A DNA stretch of 38,893 nt from Bauldia sp. GTDB lineage: Bacteria > Pseudomonadota > Alphaproteobacteria > Rhizobiales > Kaistiaceae. The stretch lies in NCBI RefSeq assembly GCF_020442045.1, contig NZ_JAGRLA010000174.1:1-38893 (forward strand), given 5' to 3'. Position 1 is the first letter of the stretch. Each line of letters starts with the position of its first letter. The notes under the pieces are model-generated. The model saw only the letters and a list, made by a program, of their open reading frames with translations, did no database searches and was not told where the DNA came from. Made by a program: the position numbers and the translations under genes. Shown here piece after piece: positions 16,561 through 25,300 of the stretch.

Positions 16561-17508
16561 ATGGGCGCGTATATCCTCAAGCGCCTGCTGGCCCTGATCC
16601 CGATCCTCATCGGGCTGACCATCATCGTCTTCCTGATGATCGCGCTGATTCCCGGCGGCACGGCGGTGGCCATCCTCGGCCCTCTCGCATCGGCCGAATC
16701 GGTCGCCAAGCTCAACGCGGAACTTGGCCTCGACCAGCCGCTGCCCCAGCAATATCTCCACTGGCTCGGCAACCTGCTGCACGGCGACCTCGGTCGCAGC
16801 TACAGCCTCAAGCGCCCGGTCGTCGACGAGATTTTCGAGCGTTTTTCCGCCACCGCGATCCTCGCCGGCACGTCGCTGGTGCTGTGTTCGATCTTCGGCC
16901 TGCTCGCCGGCATCGTCTCGGCCGTCCGGCAGTTCGGCTGGACGGATCGAATCGTCACCTTCGTGGTGCTGATCGGCATCTCGACGCCCTCCTTCTGGCT
17001 GGGCCTCCTGCTCATCATGCTGTTCGCGGTCGCCTGGCCGATCTTCCCGCCGAGCGGCATGTATCTCGCCTATGGCGGCGGCGGCATCCTCGACCTGCTC
17101 AACCACCTCGTGCTGCCAGCGGTGACCCTGGCGGTGGTCGCAACCGGCGTCATCGCCCGGCTGACCCGGACGGCGATGCTGGAGGTGCTCCGCCAGGACT
17201 ATATCCGCACCGCCCGTGCCAAGGGACTGACCGAGGGCCGCGTCATCTACCGCCACGCCTTCAAGTCGGCCCTGGTCACCGTCATTCCGCTGATCGGCGT
17301 GCAGGCCGGCCTGGTGATCGGCGGCGCCGTCTATATCGAGACCGTGTTCCAGTGGCCCGGCATCGGCCGGATGCTGGTCGGCGCGATCTCGACCCGCGAC
17401 ATCCTGCTGGTCCAGGGCGGCGTGCTGCTGCTGGCGGTGACCTATGTGCTGATCAACCTCATCGCCGACATCATCCAGACCCTCCTCGACCCGAGGCTGA
17501 AGTCATGA
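16561..17508 (+). CDS. DppB-type ABC transporter permease
   Basis: This 315-residue inner-membrane permease shows the standard DppB layout: an N-terminal span (YILKRLLALIPILIGLTIIV), the LGLDQPLPQQYLHWLGNLLH loop, about five more spans, the EAA loop with IRTARAKGLTEGRVIYRHAF, and a C-terminal LLDPRLKS. It overlaps the following DppC-DppD fusion gene by four bases (ATGA at 17505-17508). Together they form the membrane channel of the second importer. No good ribosome-binding site is visible before the ATG; expression may rely on coupling to the upstream YjbR-like gene. Confidence 0.92.
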   Translation: MGAYILKRLLALIPILIGLTIIVFLMIALIPGGTAVAILGPLASAESVAKLNAELGLDQPLPQQYLHWLGNLLHGDLGRSYSLKRPVVDEIFERFSATAILAGTSLVLCSIFGLLAGIVSAVRQFGWTDRIVTFVVLIGISTPSFWLGLLLIMLFAVAWPIFPPSGMYLAYGGGGILDLLNHLVLPAVTLAVVATGVIARLTRTAMLEVLRQDYIRTARAKGLTEGRVIYRHAFKSALVTVIPLIGVQAGLVIGGAVYIETVFQWPGIGRMLVGAISTRDILLVQGGVLLLAVTYVLINLIADIIQTLLDPRLKS

Positions 17509-19436
17509 CCGCGGCGACCGGAACCGCCACGGCGAAGCCGGCCGGTGCCAGCGCGCGGCCCGGCACCTTCCGGCTCTTCGCCAACAACCGGCTGGCCGCC
17601 CTCGGCCTCGCCGTCCTTGCCGCGATCGTCATTCTCGCACTGCTGGCGCCCGTCCTGCCGCTCGACGATCCGGCGGTGACCGACCCGGCCAATCGCCTGC
17701 TGCCCCCTGGAACGGCGGGGCATATCCTCGGCACCGACCATCTCGGCCGGGATATCCTGTCGCGCCTTTTCTGGGGGACGCGGGTCTCGCTGGCGGTTGG
17801 CTTCTCGGCGACGCTGATCGCCGCCTTCTTCGGCTCGCTGATCGGTCTCGTCGCCGGCTATGTCGGCGGCCGCACGGATTCGATCCTGATGCGATCGATC
17901 GACATGCTGATGGCCTTCCCCTACATCCTGCTGGCGCTCGGCATCGTCGCGGTCCTCGGGCCGGGCCTCCTCAACGCGCTCTACGCGATCGCCGTCGTCA
18001 ATATCCCCTTCTTCGCCCGCAACATCCGCGGCGTGACGCGCGGGCTGGCGCACCGCGAGTTCGTCGATGCGGCACGGCTGTCGGGCAAGAGCCACGCCGG
18101 CGTGCTGTTCACCGAGGTGACGCCCAACGTGCTGCCGGTCATCGTCATCACCATGTCCTCGACGGTCGGCTGGATGATCCTCGAGACCGCCGGCCTCTCC
18201 TTCCTTGGCCTCGGCGTCCAGCCGCCGCAGGCCGACCTCGGCTCGATGCTCGGCGAGGGGCGGAAGCTGCTCTTCAACGCTCCCTTCGTGTCGATCATTC
18301 CCGGCGTGACGATCTTCGCCATCGTGATGAGCATCAATCTCGTCGGCGACGGTATCCGCGACGTGCTCGACCCCCGTCTCAGGTCGGGCGCGCTGGCGCG
18401 GCCCTCGGCCCGCACCCGCGTCGACCGGCGCGAGGCACCGCCGATGCCATCGGAGTCGTCGGGCACCGCCCTCGATCTCGTCGATCTCAAGACCGAATTC
18501 CGGGTCGGCTCGTCGGTCTATCGCGCGGTGGGCGGCGTCAGCCTCGACCTCAAGGACAAGGAATGCCTCGGGCTTGTCGGCGAATCCGGCTCCGGCAAGT
18601 CGGTGACGGCCATGTCGGTGCTCGGGCTCGTCGCGACGCCGCCCGGCGCCATCGTCGGCGGACGGGTGATGGTCGACGGAGAGGACCTGCTCGAAGTCTC
18701 GGACGAGGCCCTCCGCCGGCTTCGCGGCGGCCGGATCTCGATGATCTTCCAGGATCCGCTGTCGACGCTCCATCCGCTCTTCACCGTCGGCGACCAGATC
18801 GCCGAGGCGATCCGTTCCCACCATCCGGTCGGCCATGCGGAAGCGTGGAAACGGGCGGTGGACCTGCTCGAACTCGTCCGCATCCCGAATGCGCGGCAGC
18901 GCGCCGGCAGCTATCCCCACGAGCTCTCCGGCGGCATGCGGCAGCGGGTCTGCATCGCGATGGCGCTCGCCAACGATTCCGGCATCATGATCGCCGACGA
19001 GCCGACCACGGCGCTCGACGTCACGGTCCAGGCGCAGGTCCTTCGCCTTCTCGACGATCTCCGCAAGGAGAAAGGCGCCGCGGTCCTCTTCATCACCCAC
19101 GATTTCGGCGTCGTCTCAGAAATCTGCGACCGCGTCGCGGTGATGTATGCGGGCCGCATCGTCGAGCTCGGGACGACGGAGGACGTGCTCTCGCGGCCGG
19201 CCCATCCCTATACCCGCAAGCTGATCGACTGCGTGCCGATCCTTGGCGACCCCGAGCGGCGGCTCGATGCCATCGACGGGCTGCCGCCTTCGGTCGCGAG
19301 GCTGCCGCCGGGATGCGCCTTCGCCGATCGCTGCCCGCAGGTCCGGGAGGATTGCAGGAGCGGCGACATCGCGCTGACCGCGACCGGCGGCCGCAGCGTG
19401 CGCTGCCTCTATCCCCTTGTGGAGACCGTGGAATGA
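17505..19436 (+). CDS. DppC-DppD permease/ATPase fusion
   Basis: One uninterrupted 643-residue frame joins a DppC-type permease (residues about 20-295) to a DppD-type ATPase (about 320-640). The permease part has ILGTDHLGRDILSRLFWGTR and the EAA loop EFVDAARLSGKSHAGVLFTE. The ATPase part has Walker [11 protein letters not shown], signature LSGGMRQRV, Walker [13 protein letters not shown] and the C-terminal cysteine cluster GCAFADRCPQVREDC, which holds an iron-sulphur cluster in some DppD structures. The linker is Arg/Pro/Ser-rich. An internal ATG at 18444 with GAGG eight bases before it could also yield a free ATPase. Permease/ATPase fusions of this type are known in this superfamily. Both ends overlap neighbours by four bases. 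Confidence 0.9.
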   Translation: MTAATGTATAKPAGASARPGTFRLFANNRLAALGLAVLAAIVILALLAPVLPLDDPAVTDPANRLLPPGTAGHILGTDHLGRDILSRLFWGTRVSLAVGFSATLIAAFFGSLIGLVAGYVGGRTDSILMRSIDMLMAFPYILLALGIVAVLGPGLLNALYAIAVVNIPFFARNIRGVTRGLAHREFVDAARLSGKSHAGVLFTEVTPNVLPVIVITMSSTVGWMILETAGLSFLGLGVQPPQADLGSMLGEGRKLLFNAPFVSIIPGVTIFAIVMSINLVGDGIRDVLDPRLRSGALARPSARTRVDRREAPPMPSESSGTALDLVDLKTEFRVGSSVYRAVGGVSLDLKDKECLGLVGESGSGKSVTAMSVLGLVATPPGAIVGGRVMVDGEDLLEVSDEALRRLRGGRISMIFQDPLSTLHPLFTVGDQIAEAIRSHHPVGHAEAWKRAVDLLELVRIPNARQRAGSYPHELSGGMRQRVCIAMALANDSGIMIADEPTTALDVTVQAQVLRLLDDLRKEKGAAVLFITHDFGVVSEICDRVAVMYAGRIVELGTTEDVLSRPAHPYTRKLIDCVPILGDPERRLDAIDGLPPSVARLPPGCAFADRCPQVREDCRSGDIALTATGGRSVRCLYPLVETVE

Positions 19437-20407
19437 CCGCGCTGATGACCGTCAAGGGCGTCGAGAAGCGCTTCGGCGGCGGGCGAACGCTGCTTGGCGG
19501 CCCGAAGAAGGCGGTGCATGCCGTTCAGGGCATCGACGTCGTCGTCAACAGGGGTGAGACACTGGGCATCGTCGGCGAATCCGGCTGCGGGAAGTCGACG
19601 CTTGCCCGCATGCTTGTCGGCCTCGACCGGCCGTCCTCGGGCTCGATCCGCATCGAGGGCGTCGACCCCACCGATTTCGAGCGTGGCAACGCGCGCGCGC
19701 TGGCCAGGAAGATCCAGTATGTCTTCCAGGATCCGGTCTCCTCGCTCAATCCGCGCAAGACGATCCGCACGATCCTCGAAATCCCGATGGTCCACCTCCG
19801 CGGCCTCGACAAGCCGGCGCGCGAAGCGCGGCTCGCCGAACTGATGCAGGCGGTGAAGCTCTCGCCGGAATTCCTCGATCGCTATCCGCATGAATTTTCC
19901 GGTGGCCAGGCCCAGCGCATCGGCATCGCCCGGGCGCTCGCCGCGGAGCCCGAGCTGATCATCCTCGACGAACCGGTGTCGGCGCTCGACGTCTCCGTCC
20001 AGGCGCAGGTCCTGAACCTGCTCGAAGACCTGCAAAGCCGCTTCGACCTGACCTACGTCTTCATCAGCCACGACCTTTCGGTGGTCGAAAGCGTATCGGA
20101 TCGCGTCGCGGTGATGTATTTCGGGCGAATCGTCGAATATGCCGACGCGCGCGACCTCTTCCGCGAGCCTCGTCATCCCTATACCAGGCTCCTCTTCGAT
20201 GCCGCGCCGGTTCCGGGCAAGCGCAGCGTCCGCAGCGAGGAGGAGCCGGCCGAGCTGCCCGACCCCTACGCGCCACCGCCCGGCTGCGCCTTTGCGCCCC
20301 GTTGCCCGAATGCCCGGGAACGGTGCCGGACCGAACGACCCGACCTCGACTCGCATCGTTATTCGCGGGGGCATTCCGCGGCTTGCTTTTTCCCGGTCCG
20401 CAGATGA
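19433..20407 (+). CDS. DppF-type ABC transporter ATPase
   Basis: This 324-residue ATPase completes the second importer and should pair with the ATPase half of the preceding fusion protein. It has Walker [13 protein letters not shown]-loop YVFQDPVSSLNPR, signature FSGGQAQRIGIARAL, Walker B LIILDEPVSALDVS and the switch His in FISHDLSVVE. The C-terminal cluster GCAFAPRCPNARERC is present. It starts within the stop of the fusion gene (ATGA at 19433-19436) and its own stop overlaps the regulator start in the same way, so the whole operon is tightly coupled. Length and motifs are normal. Confidence 0.92.
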   Translation: MTALMTVKGVEKRFGGGRTLLGGPKKAVHAVQGIDVVVNRGETLGIVGESGCGKSTLARMLVGLDRPSSGSIRIEGVDPTDFERGNARALARKIQYVFQDPVSSLNPRKTIRTILEIPMVHLRGLDKPAREARLAELMQAVKLSPEFLDRYPHEFSGGQAQRIGIARALAAEPELIILDEPVSALDVSVQAQVLNLLEDLQSRFDLTYVFISHDLSVVESVSDRVAVMYFGRIVEYADARDLFREPRHPYTRLLFDAAPVPGKRSVRSEEEPAELPDPYAPPPGCAFAPRCPNARERCRTERPDLDSHRYSRGHSAACFFPVRR

Positions 20408-21252
20408 AAGCTCCGGAATCGAAGGACCGCGAGCAAGGAAAGGCCGCGATGGCGATAGGCGTCGAGGATCAGGGCTCCATCATCGTTCCGCCCCGCCCGC
20501 AACCGGAACGGCGGCTGAAGCGCACCGACGACATCGCCGAAGGCATCAAGGACCTCATCGTCGAGCAGTCGCTGTCGCCCGGCGACCGCCTGCCGAACGA
20601 ACGCGAGCTGATCGACCAGTTCAAGGCGTCGAAGAGCACGGTCCGCGAAGCGCTCAAGTCGCTCGAGACGCAAGGCCTGATCCGCTCGCGCACCGGCCCC
20701 GGCGGCGGGACCTTCGTCGGCCAGCTGTCGCGTAGCCGGGCGATGGAGCTGCTTGGCAACTATTTCTTCTTCCGCCAGCCATCGATCGGCGACATCTATG
20801 CGGTGCGGATCGAGCTTGAGCCGGAACTGGCGGCGAGCGTGGTCGGCCATCTCACCAGCGCGGACTACGAAACGCTGGAGCGTACGATGAACCTCTACGA
20901 GCGGCCGCCGCGCGACCGGGGCGAGGAATACCGGCAGCGGCTCGCCGAGCTCGACTTCCATTCGGTGCTGGCCGAGCTGTCGCCCAACCCGATCCTCGGC
21001 TTCATCTGCGGCTTCATGCACAACCTGCTGCGCAACCTGACGATCTGCCGACAGATCTACGCCTCGCCCAACCCGGATCTCCGGGAACAGGGGCTGCATT
21101 ACCAGATCAGCCTGATCCGGGCGCTGAAGGACGAGGACGCCGAATCCGCCCGGCGAATCATGCGCGAGCATATGGAGATGGCACGACGCTCGATGGAGCA
21201 GTCGGAAGCCATCGTCACGCGCGGCTTTCTCAGGCTCGACCGCAAGCCGTGA
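20404..21252 (+). CDS. GntR/FadR-family transcriptional regulator
   Basis: This 282-residue regulator has a winged helix domain at about residues 40-108 (DRLPNERELIDQFKASKSTV followed by REALKSLETQGLI) and a C-terminal all-helical FCD ligand-binding domain. Candidate FCD metal-site residues are the Asp/His of ELDFHSVLAEL and a His in REHMEMARRSM. About 35 residues of disordered, charged sequence precede the DNA-binding domain, so the internal Met at 20449 is an alternative start. The four-base overlap with the ATPase gene makes it the last cistron of the transporter operon, a common place for an autoregulator. The AT-rich dyads at 14552-14594 are candidate operators. The effector is probably the transported solute or its product. 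Confidence 0.88.
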   Translation: MKAPESKDREQGKAAMAIGVEDQGSIIVPPRPQPERRLKRTDDIAEGIKDLIVEQSLSPGDRLPNERELIDQFKASKSTVREALKSLETQGLIRSRTGPGGGTFVGQLSRSRAMELLGNYFFFRQPSIGDIYAVRIELEPELAASVVGHLTSADYETLERTMNLYERPPRDRGEEYRQRLAELDFHSVLAELSPNPILGFICGFMHNLLRNLTICRQIYASPNPDLREQGLHYQISLIRALKDEDAESARRIMREHMEMARRSMEQSEAIVTRGFLRLDRKP

Positions 21253-21396
21253 CGGAATTCATGGCGCAACCATGCCCCGCCGATCTCGGGCGGAGAGATT
21301 GACAAGCACGGGCCGCTGCCGTTTTTTCGCCGTCGAGCCGGGCTAAGGCGGCGGCCAGGCGGGCAATTCCCTTCGACCCACCAACTGGAGAAGACT

Positions 21397-22308
21397 ATGA
21401 ACAAAGCGCAGTATCTGGGGTTCGGCTCGGCAGCGCTGGTTGCAGCGATGCTGACCGTTCCGGGCCTGGCCACTGCTGAAATTTCGTCCGACTTCATCGT
21501 GGGCGGCACGCCCGCGCAGGAAGGTGCGTGGCCCTGGCAGGTCCGCCTTCTGGATGATTTCGACGTCCGTTCCGGCTTTTGCGGCGGTTCGCTGATCGCC
21601 GACCAATGGGTGCTCACCGCCGCCCATTGCGTCGTCCAGGGCGGCCAGACGGTCGACAGCGTCGTCATCGGCTATGGCAGCATCTACCAGAGCGACCTGA
21701 AGATGGTGGGGAGCGAGAAGATCATCGTCCATCCCAACTATCAGAAGGAGAATCACGCCGACATCGCCCTGATCAAGCTGGCAGAGCCGGTTTCGGGCGC
21801 GACGTTCATCGACATCGCCGACCCGTCGACCGAAGACCAGCTGGTCGCGCCGGGCGATGAGCTCACCGTCACCGGCTGGGGGGCGCTGTGGGACTTCGAG
21901 GGCTTCGAGGAAGCGCTCTACAGCCGCGGCGGCCGCGCCGAGGTCGATACCCACGAGCTGCTCAACGCCAATGCGCTGATGTCGCCGGAACAGCTGCACC
22001 AGGTGACGGTGCAGGCGATCTCGTCCGACGAATGCAAGGCCGCCTACGAAGCCTATGGCGCGGCGACCGACACGTCCTTCTCCATCGCGCCGACCGAGCT
22101 TTGCGCCGGCAGCCCGAGCGGCGCCAAGGACTCCTGCTACGGCGACAGCGGCGGTCCGCTGGTTGCCAAGGCGGATAACGAGCTCGGCTATATCCAGGTC
22201 GGCGTCGTGAGCTGGGGCAGCCAGTGCGGCAACCCGGTGCTGCCGGGCGTCTATAATCGGCTGTCGCAGTTCCGCGGCTGGGTCCACGAGCAGATGGACG
22301 CCAACTGA
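21397..22308 (+). CDS. Secreted S1 trypsin-like serine protease
   Basis: This 303-residue chymotrypsin-fold protease has a signal peptide (about 1-27) and the activation-type N-terminus IVGG at residue 34. The triad is His77 (TAAHC), Asp122 (HADIALIKL) and Ser251 (GDSGGPL). Asp245, six residues before the serine, predicts trypsin-like cleavage after Arg or Lys. Six cysteines fit the three classic disulphides. Residue 33 before IVGG is Phe, so self-activation by trypsin-like cleavage is not expected. A GGAGAAG site precedes the ATG. Upstream, a TTGACA at 21299-21304 lies next to a T-run but has no good -10. The gene converges on the STAND NTPase gene. Confidence 0.93.
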   Translation: MNKAQYLGFGSAALVAAMLTVPGLATAEISSDFIVGGTPAQEGAWPWQVRLLDDFDVRSGFCGGSLIADQWVLTAAHCVVQGGQTVDSVVIGYGSIYQSDLKMVGSEKIIVHPNYQKENHADIALIKLAEPVSGATFIDIADPSTEDQLVAPGDELTVTGWGALWDFEGFEEALYSRGGRAEVDTHELLNANALMSPEQLHQVTVQAISSDECKAAYEAYGAATDTSFSIAPTELCAGSPSGAKDSCYGDSGGPLVAKADNELGYIQVGVVSWGSQCGNPVLPGVYNRLSQFRGWVHEQMDAN

Positions 22309-22340
22309 GCGACGATCCCTTCGCTTTTGCGAGAACAAGG

Positions 22341-22371
22341 CGCGGCTCCCACCGGGGCCGCGTCTTTTTTT
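22341..22371. terminator. Rho-independent terminator after the S1 protease
   Basis: CGCGGC (22341-22346) pairs with GCCGCG (22357-22362), with further GC pairing possible inside the loop. It is followed by a seven-base T-run at 22365-22371. It lies 33 bases after the protease stop and four bases from the stop of the convergent STAND gene, so it clearly serves the + strand; the opposite strand lacks a T-run. Confidence 0.75.
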
Positions 22372-22374
22372 GCG

Positions 22375-25300
22375 CTACCAGAGGCCGAGGATGCGGTCGG
22401 CCAGCGCCTGGTCGACAAGGACGAGGTTCGTCCTTTTCCGATTCTTCGCGGCGTCCTGAACCGCGAGGATCTCGTCGCTCGCCAGATCGAGCGCGGCTAG
22501 CTCCGCGGTCGCGGCATCCGCCTCTTGGTTGCGTCCCTCCGCCGCGAAGAGCTCGGCCGCGACAGAGAGATGCATGCCGCGCGTCAGTCGATCGCCGGAC
22601 AGTTCGGCGAGGTCGCGATGCGCCTCCGCGACATCGAGCGCCGCCGCCTTGGACGCAAGCCAAAGGAAGGTCTTGCGCCAGTCGTCGTCGTTGCCGATCT
22701 CCGGCCGCAGAAGATCCGATATTTCGCCATAGGCCTCCTTGAGGCTGAGCGCCGAGAACGTTGTCCTGAGGTCGCTGGCCGAAACGAAATCGGGACGAAC
22801 CGAGCCGATCATGATCGCCAGGTTGTTGTAGGCAACCGGGAGCCCGGCCTCGGCCGCCGGGATCAGGAGCCCAAGGATTGCCGCCTGGTCAGGCTCGGCG
22901 CTCTTGCTCAGTCCCCTGGCGCGATTGAACATGTCGCGCGGAGAATCGCCGGCGCAGGCCGCCATCACCAGCCCCACGTCGATCTCGCCGAAGCCGACCG
23001 GACGCGTGGTGCGGGTGACGTCATTGGGATGCGCGGCAAGACGGTCGCATTCGGTCGGGTCGCCATTGGCGCCGTCGGCGATGCGGAGCGGCGCGCCGGC
23101 CTGCGCCGCGGTGAAGCCCCAATAATAGTCGGCCCGCGTATCGAGGGGCCAGGTCGACCCTTCGCGAAGCAGGCCGCGTTCCGCGGCACGGTCCCGCACC
23201 GACTCCCGCTGGCGGGCGAGCGAGAACGCGTCGAACGTGAGATCGGCGAGCCGGGCGGCATCATAGTCCGGGTCGCCCGGCTGCGGACCGAATCCGGTAA
23301 GCGCCGGATCGCGAAGATCGCGGGCCATGGCGTTCTCGAGCACCCGAACCTCGCCGTCCATCACCAGCCGGCGCCGATATTCGCCGAGATCGGCAAAGGC
23401 GGGATCGGCGATCGCCTGCTCGAATGCCTGGACAGCCTTGGTCAACAGCGGCCCACTCGCCGAGGCCGCGAATTTGCGGCCATAGGCATTGCCGAGGACC
23501 GCCCGGTCCCATGGCGTGAATGCCGTGTCCCGCGCGAATTCGAAATCGGCGATAGCGCCGTCGAGCCAGGCCTCGAACCGGGCAGGATCGGGAGAAGCCA
23601 GCTCTTCGTCGGCCAATGTGCTCAGCCAGAAACGGAGCCGCCCGCGGATCACCGACAGGCGGTCGCGCTCGGCGCCCGCGGCGTTATCCAGAAGAAGCGA
23701 GAGGAACCGTTCGGCCGCCGCCAGCTCGTCGAGATGGGCCGCCGCTTCGTCCTGACCGACGGCGTTCAGGTGGCTCTGCCAATCATAGTCCCAGAAATCG
23801 AATTTCAGGTCTCCGAGAGCCGCGAAGTCGATCCCTGCCGGATCGGCCGCGGCCAGTGTCTCGACGGATTGCCGCAAGGCGTCGCGCAACGCGGCATTTG
23901 CCTCGCCTTCCAGGGGCGCTCCGGCTTCCGAATCGACGATGAGAAGCACCGCGGATGCCGCGGCGGAATCGGCGTCCGACGCGCCCGCCGCCCGCAGCTT
24001 GCTCCGCAGCCTCTCGACCGTCGCGAGCCGCCCGGCCATTCCGGCTTCGTCGGAAAGCGTTATCGCTGACCCGGCGGCCATGCGCAGCGCCCGGCGATAG
24101 TGCTCCGCGGCCGCTCCGGGATCGGTCGCCACGGTCTCGTTGCCGAGTTCCTCCTCGACGACGGCGGCAAGGACGGAAATTGCGTCGGGATCGGCACCCG
24201 CCTGCTCAAGGCCCGAAAGCCAGGACGAAACCTCGGCGAGCGGGACGGGATCGCCAAGCGCCGGTCCGGCCGCCGGCGCTTCCGTCGTCAGCTTGTCGTA
24301 GACGTCGACGACCACGTCGTCGGAGAGGATCCGGGCGAGCGCCGCGCGGCGCGCCACGATCGGCACCGGGATGCGCGGTTGCGCACCGCCCGCGAGGCGG
24401 AACTGGTTCTCCGCCCGGGCGTAGTGAAGCAGCGCGTCGGCAAGCGTCGATTCGTCGGGGAGCTTCCGCTCGGCCATGACAGCCAGCAACCAGTGATCAT
24501 AGGGATCGTAGCCGCCTGCCCGGTTGGCATAGATCGACGCCAGGTCGTCGGGGATCGAAGCACCCGCGGTCAGCTGCTGTATCATCGCCTCGGTCGGGAA
24601 GACGGCAAGCCGCGGATCATGCGCGGCGATCGCGTTGGCGGTGTCAGGCGCGGTTGCCGACAGGACGGTGATCAACCGGGCAAGCGCATAGGGGTCCGCC
24701 GGCGCCAGCTTCAGCAGGTCCAGCACCCCTTCCCTGCCTTCGGTATTCGCCGCTTCGACCAACGCCTCGCCTTCCGGCGTTGTCCGGCAGGAGCGGCGCG
24801 CGGTGTTCAGGGCCTCGCCGAATTCGGCGCTGTCGGCGGCACGGGCCATGATCGCGAGCGCGGTCCGGCACGCCGTCGCGCCGCCCGCATCCGCGCCACC
24901 GTTGCGACGCTTGCCAAGCATCTGGAAGACATTCTGGAACTGGCCGGCGGCGTCATCGGGCGAGCGCTGCTCCCGCATGATCGTCAGGGCCAGGAGGTCG
25001 CGGTCGGCAGGCAGCGCGGGCGGTTCGACGAAGACCTCCGGCCCGTAATCCACCGATACCGCTTCGCCGTCGCCAAGCTGCCCGAGCAGATTGATCCATG
25101 GAACGGCGAATACCTGGGTCAGCCGGCCGTCGTCGCCGATGGCATAGCCGACCGAGCGCTTCCAGTAGTCGAGGCCTTCGCGATCGTCGCCGGCATTCGC
25201 GACGAGGCGGCCATTGGCCGCCGATAGCCTGATCGCGCCGAAACTCGAGAGACCGGTCTCGACCCGACCGATCTCCTTCGGCCCGCCATTCTCGATCGCG

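Noticed and set aside
21299..21327. TTGACA at 21299-21304 as a complete promoter, or the adjacent T-run as a terminator
   Set aside because: The properly spaced -10 position is a T-run, and the only stem before the T-run has four base pairs, so neither is convincing.
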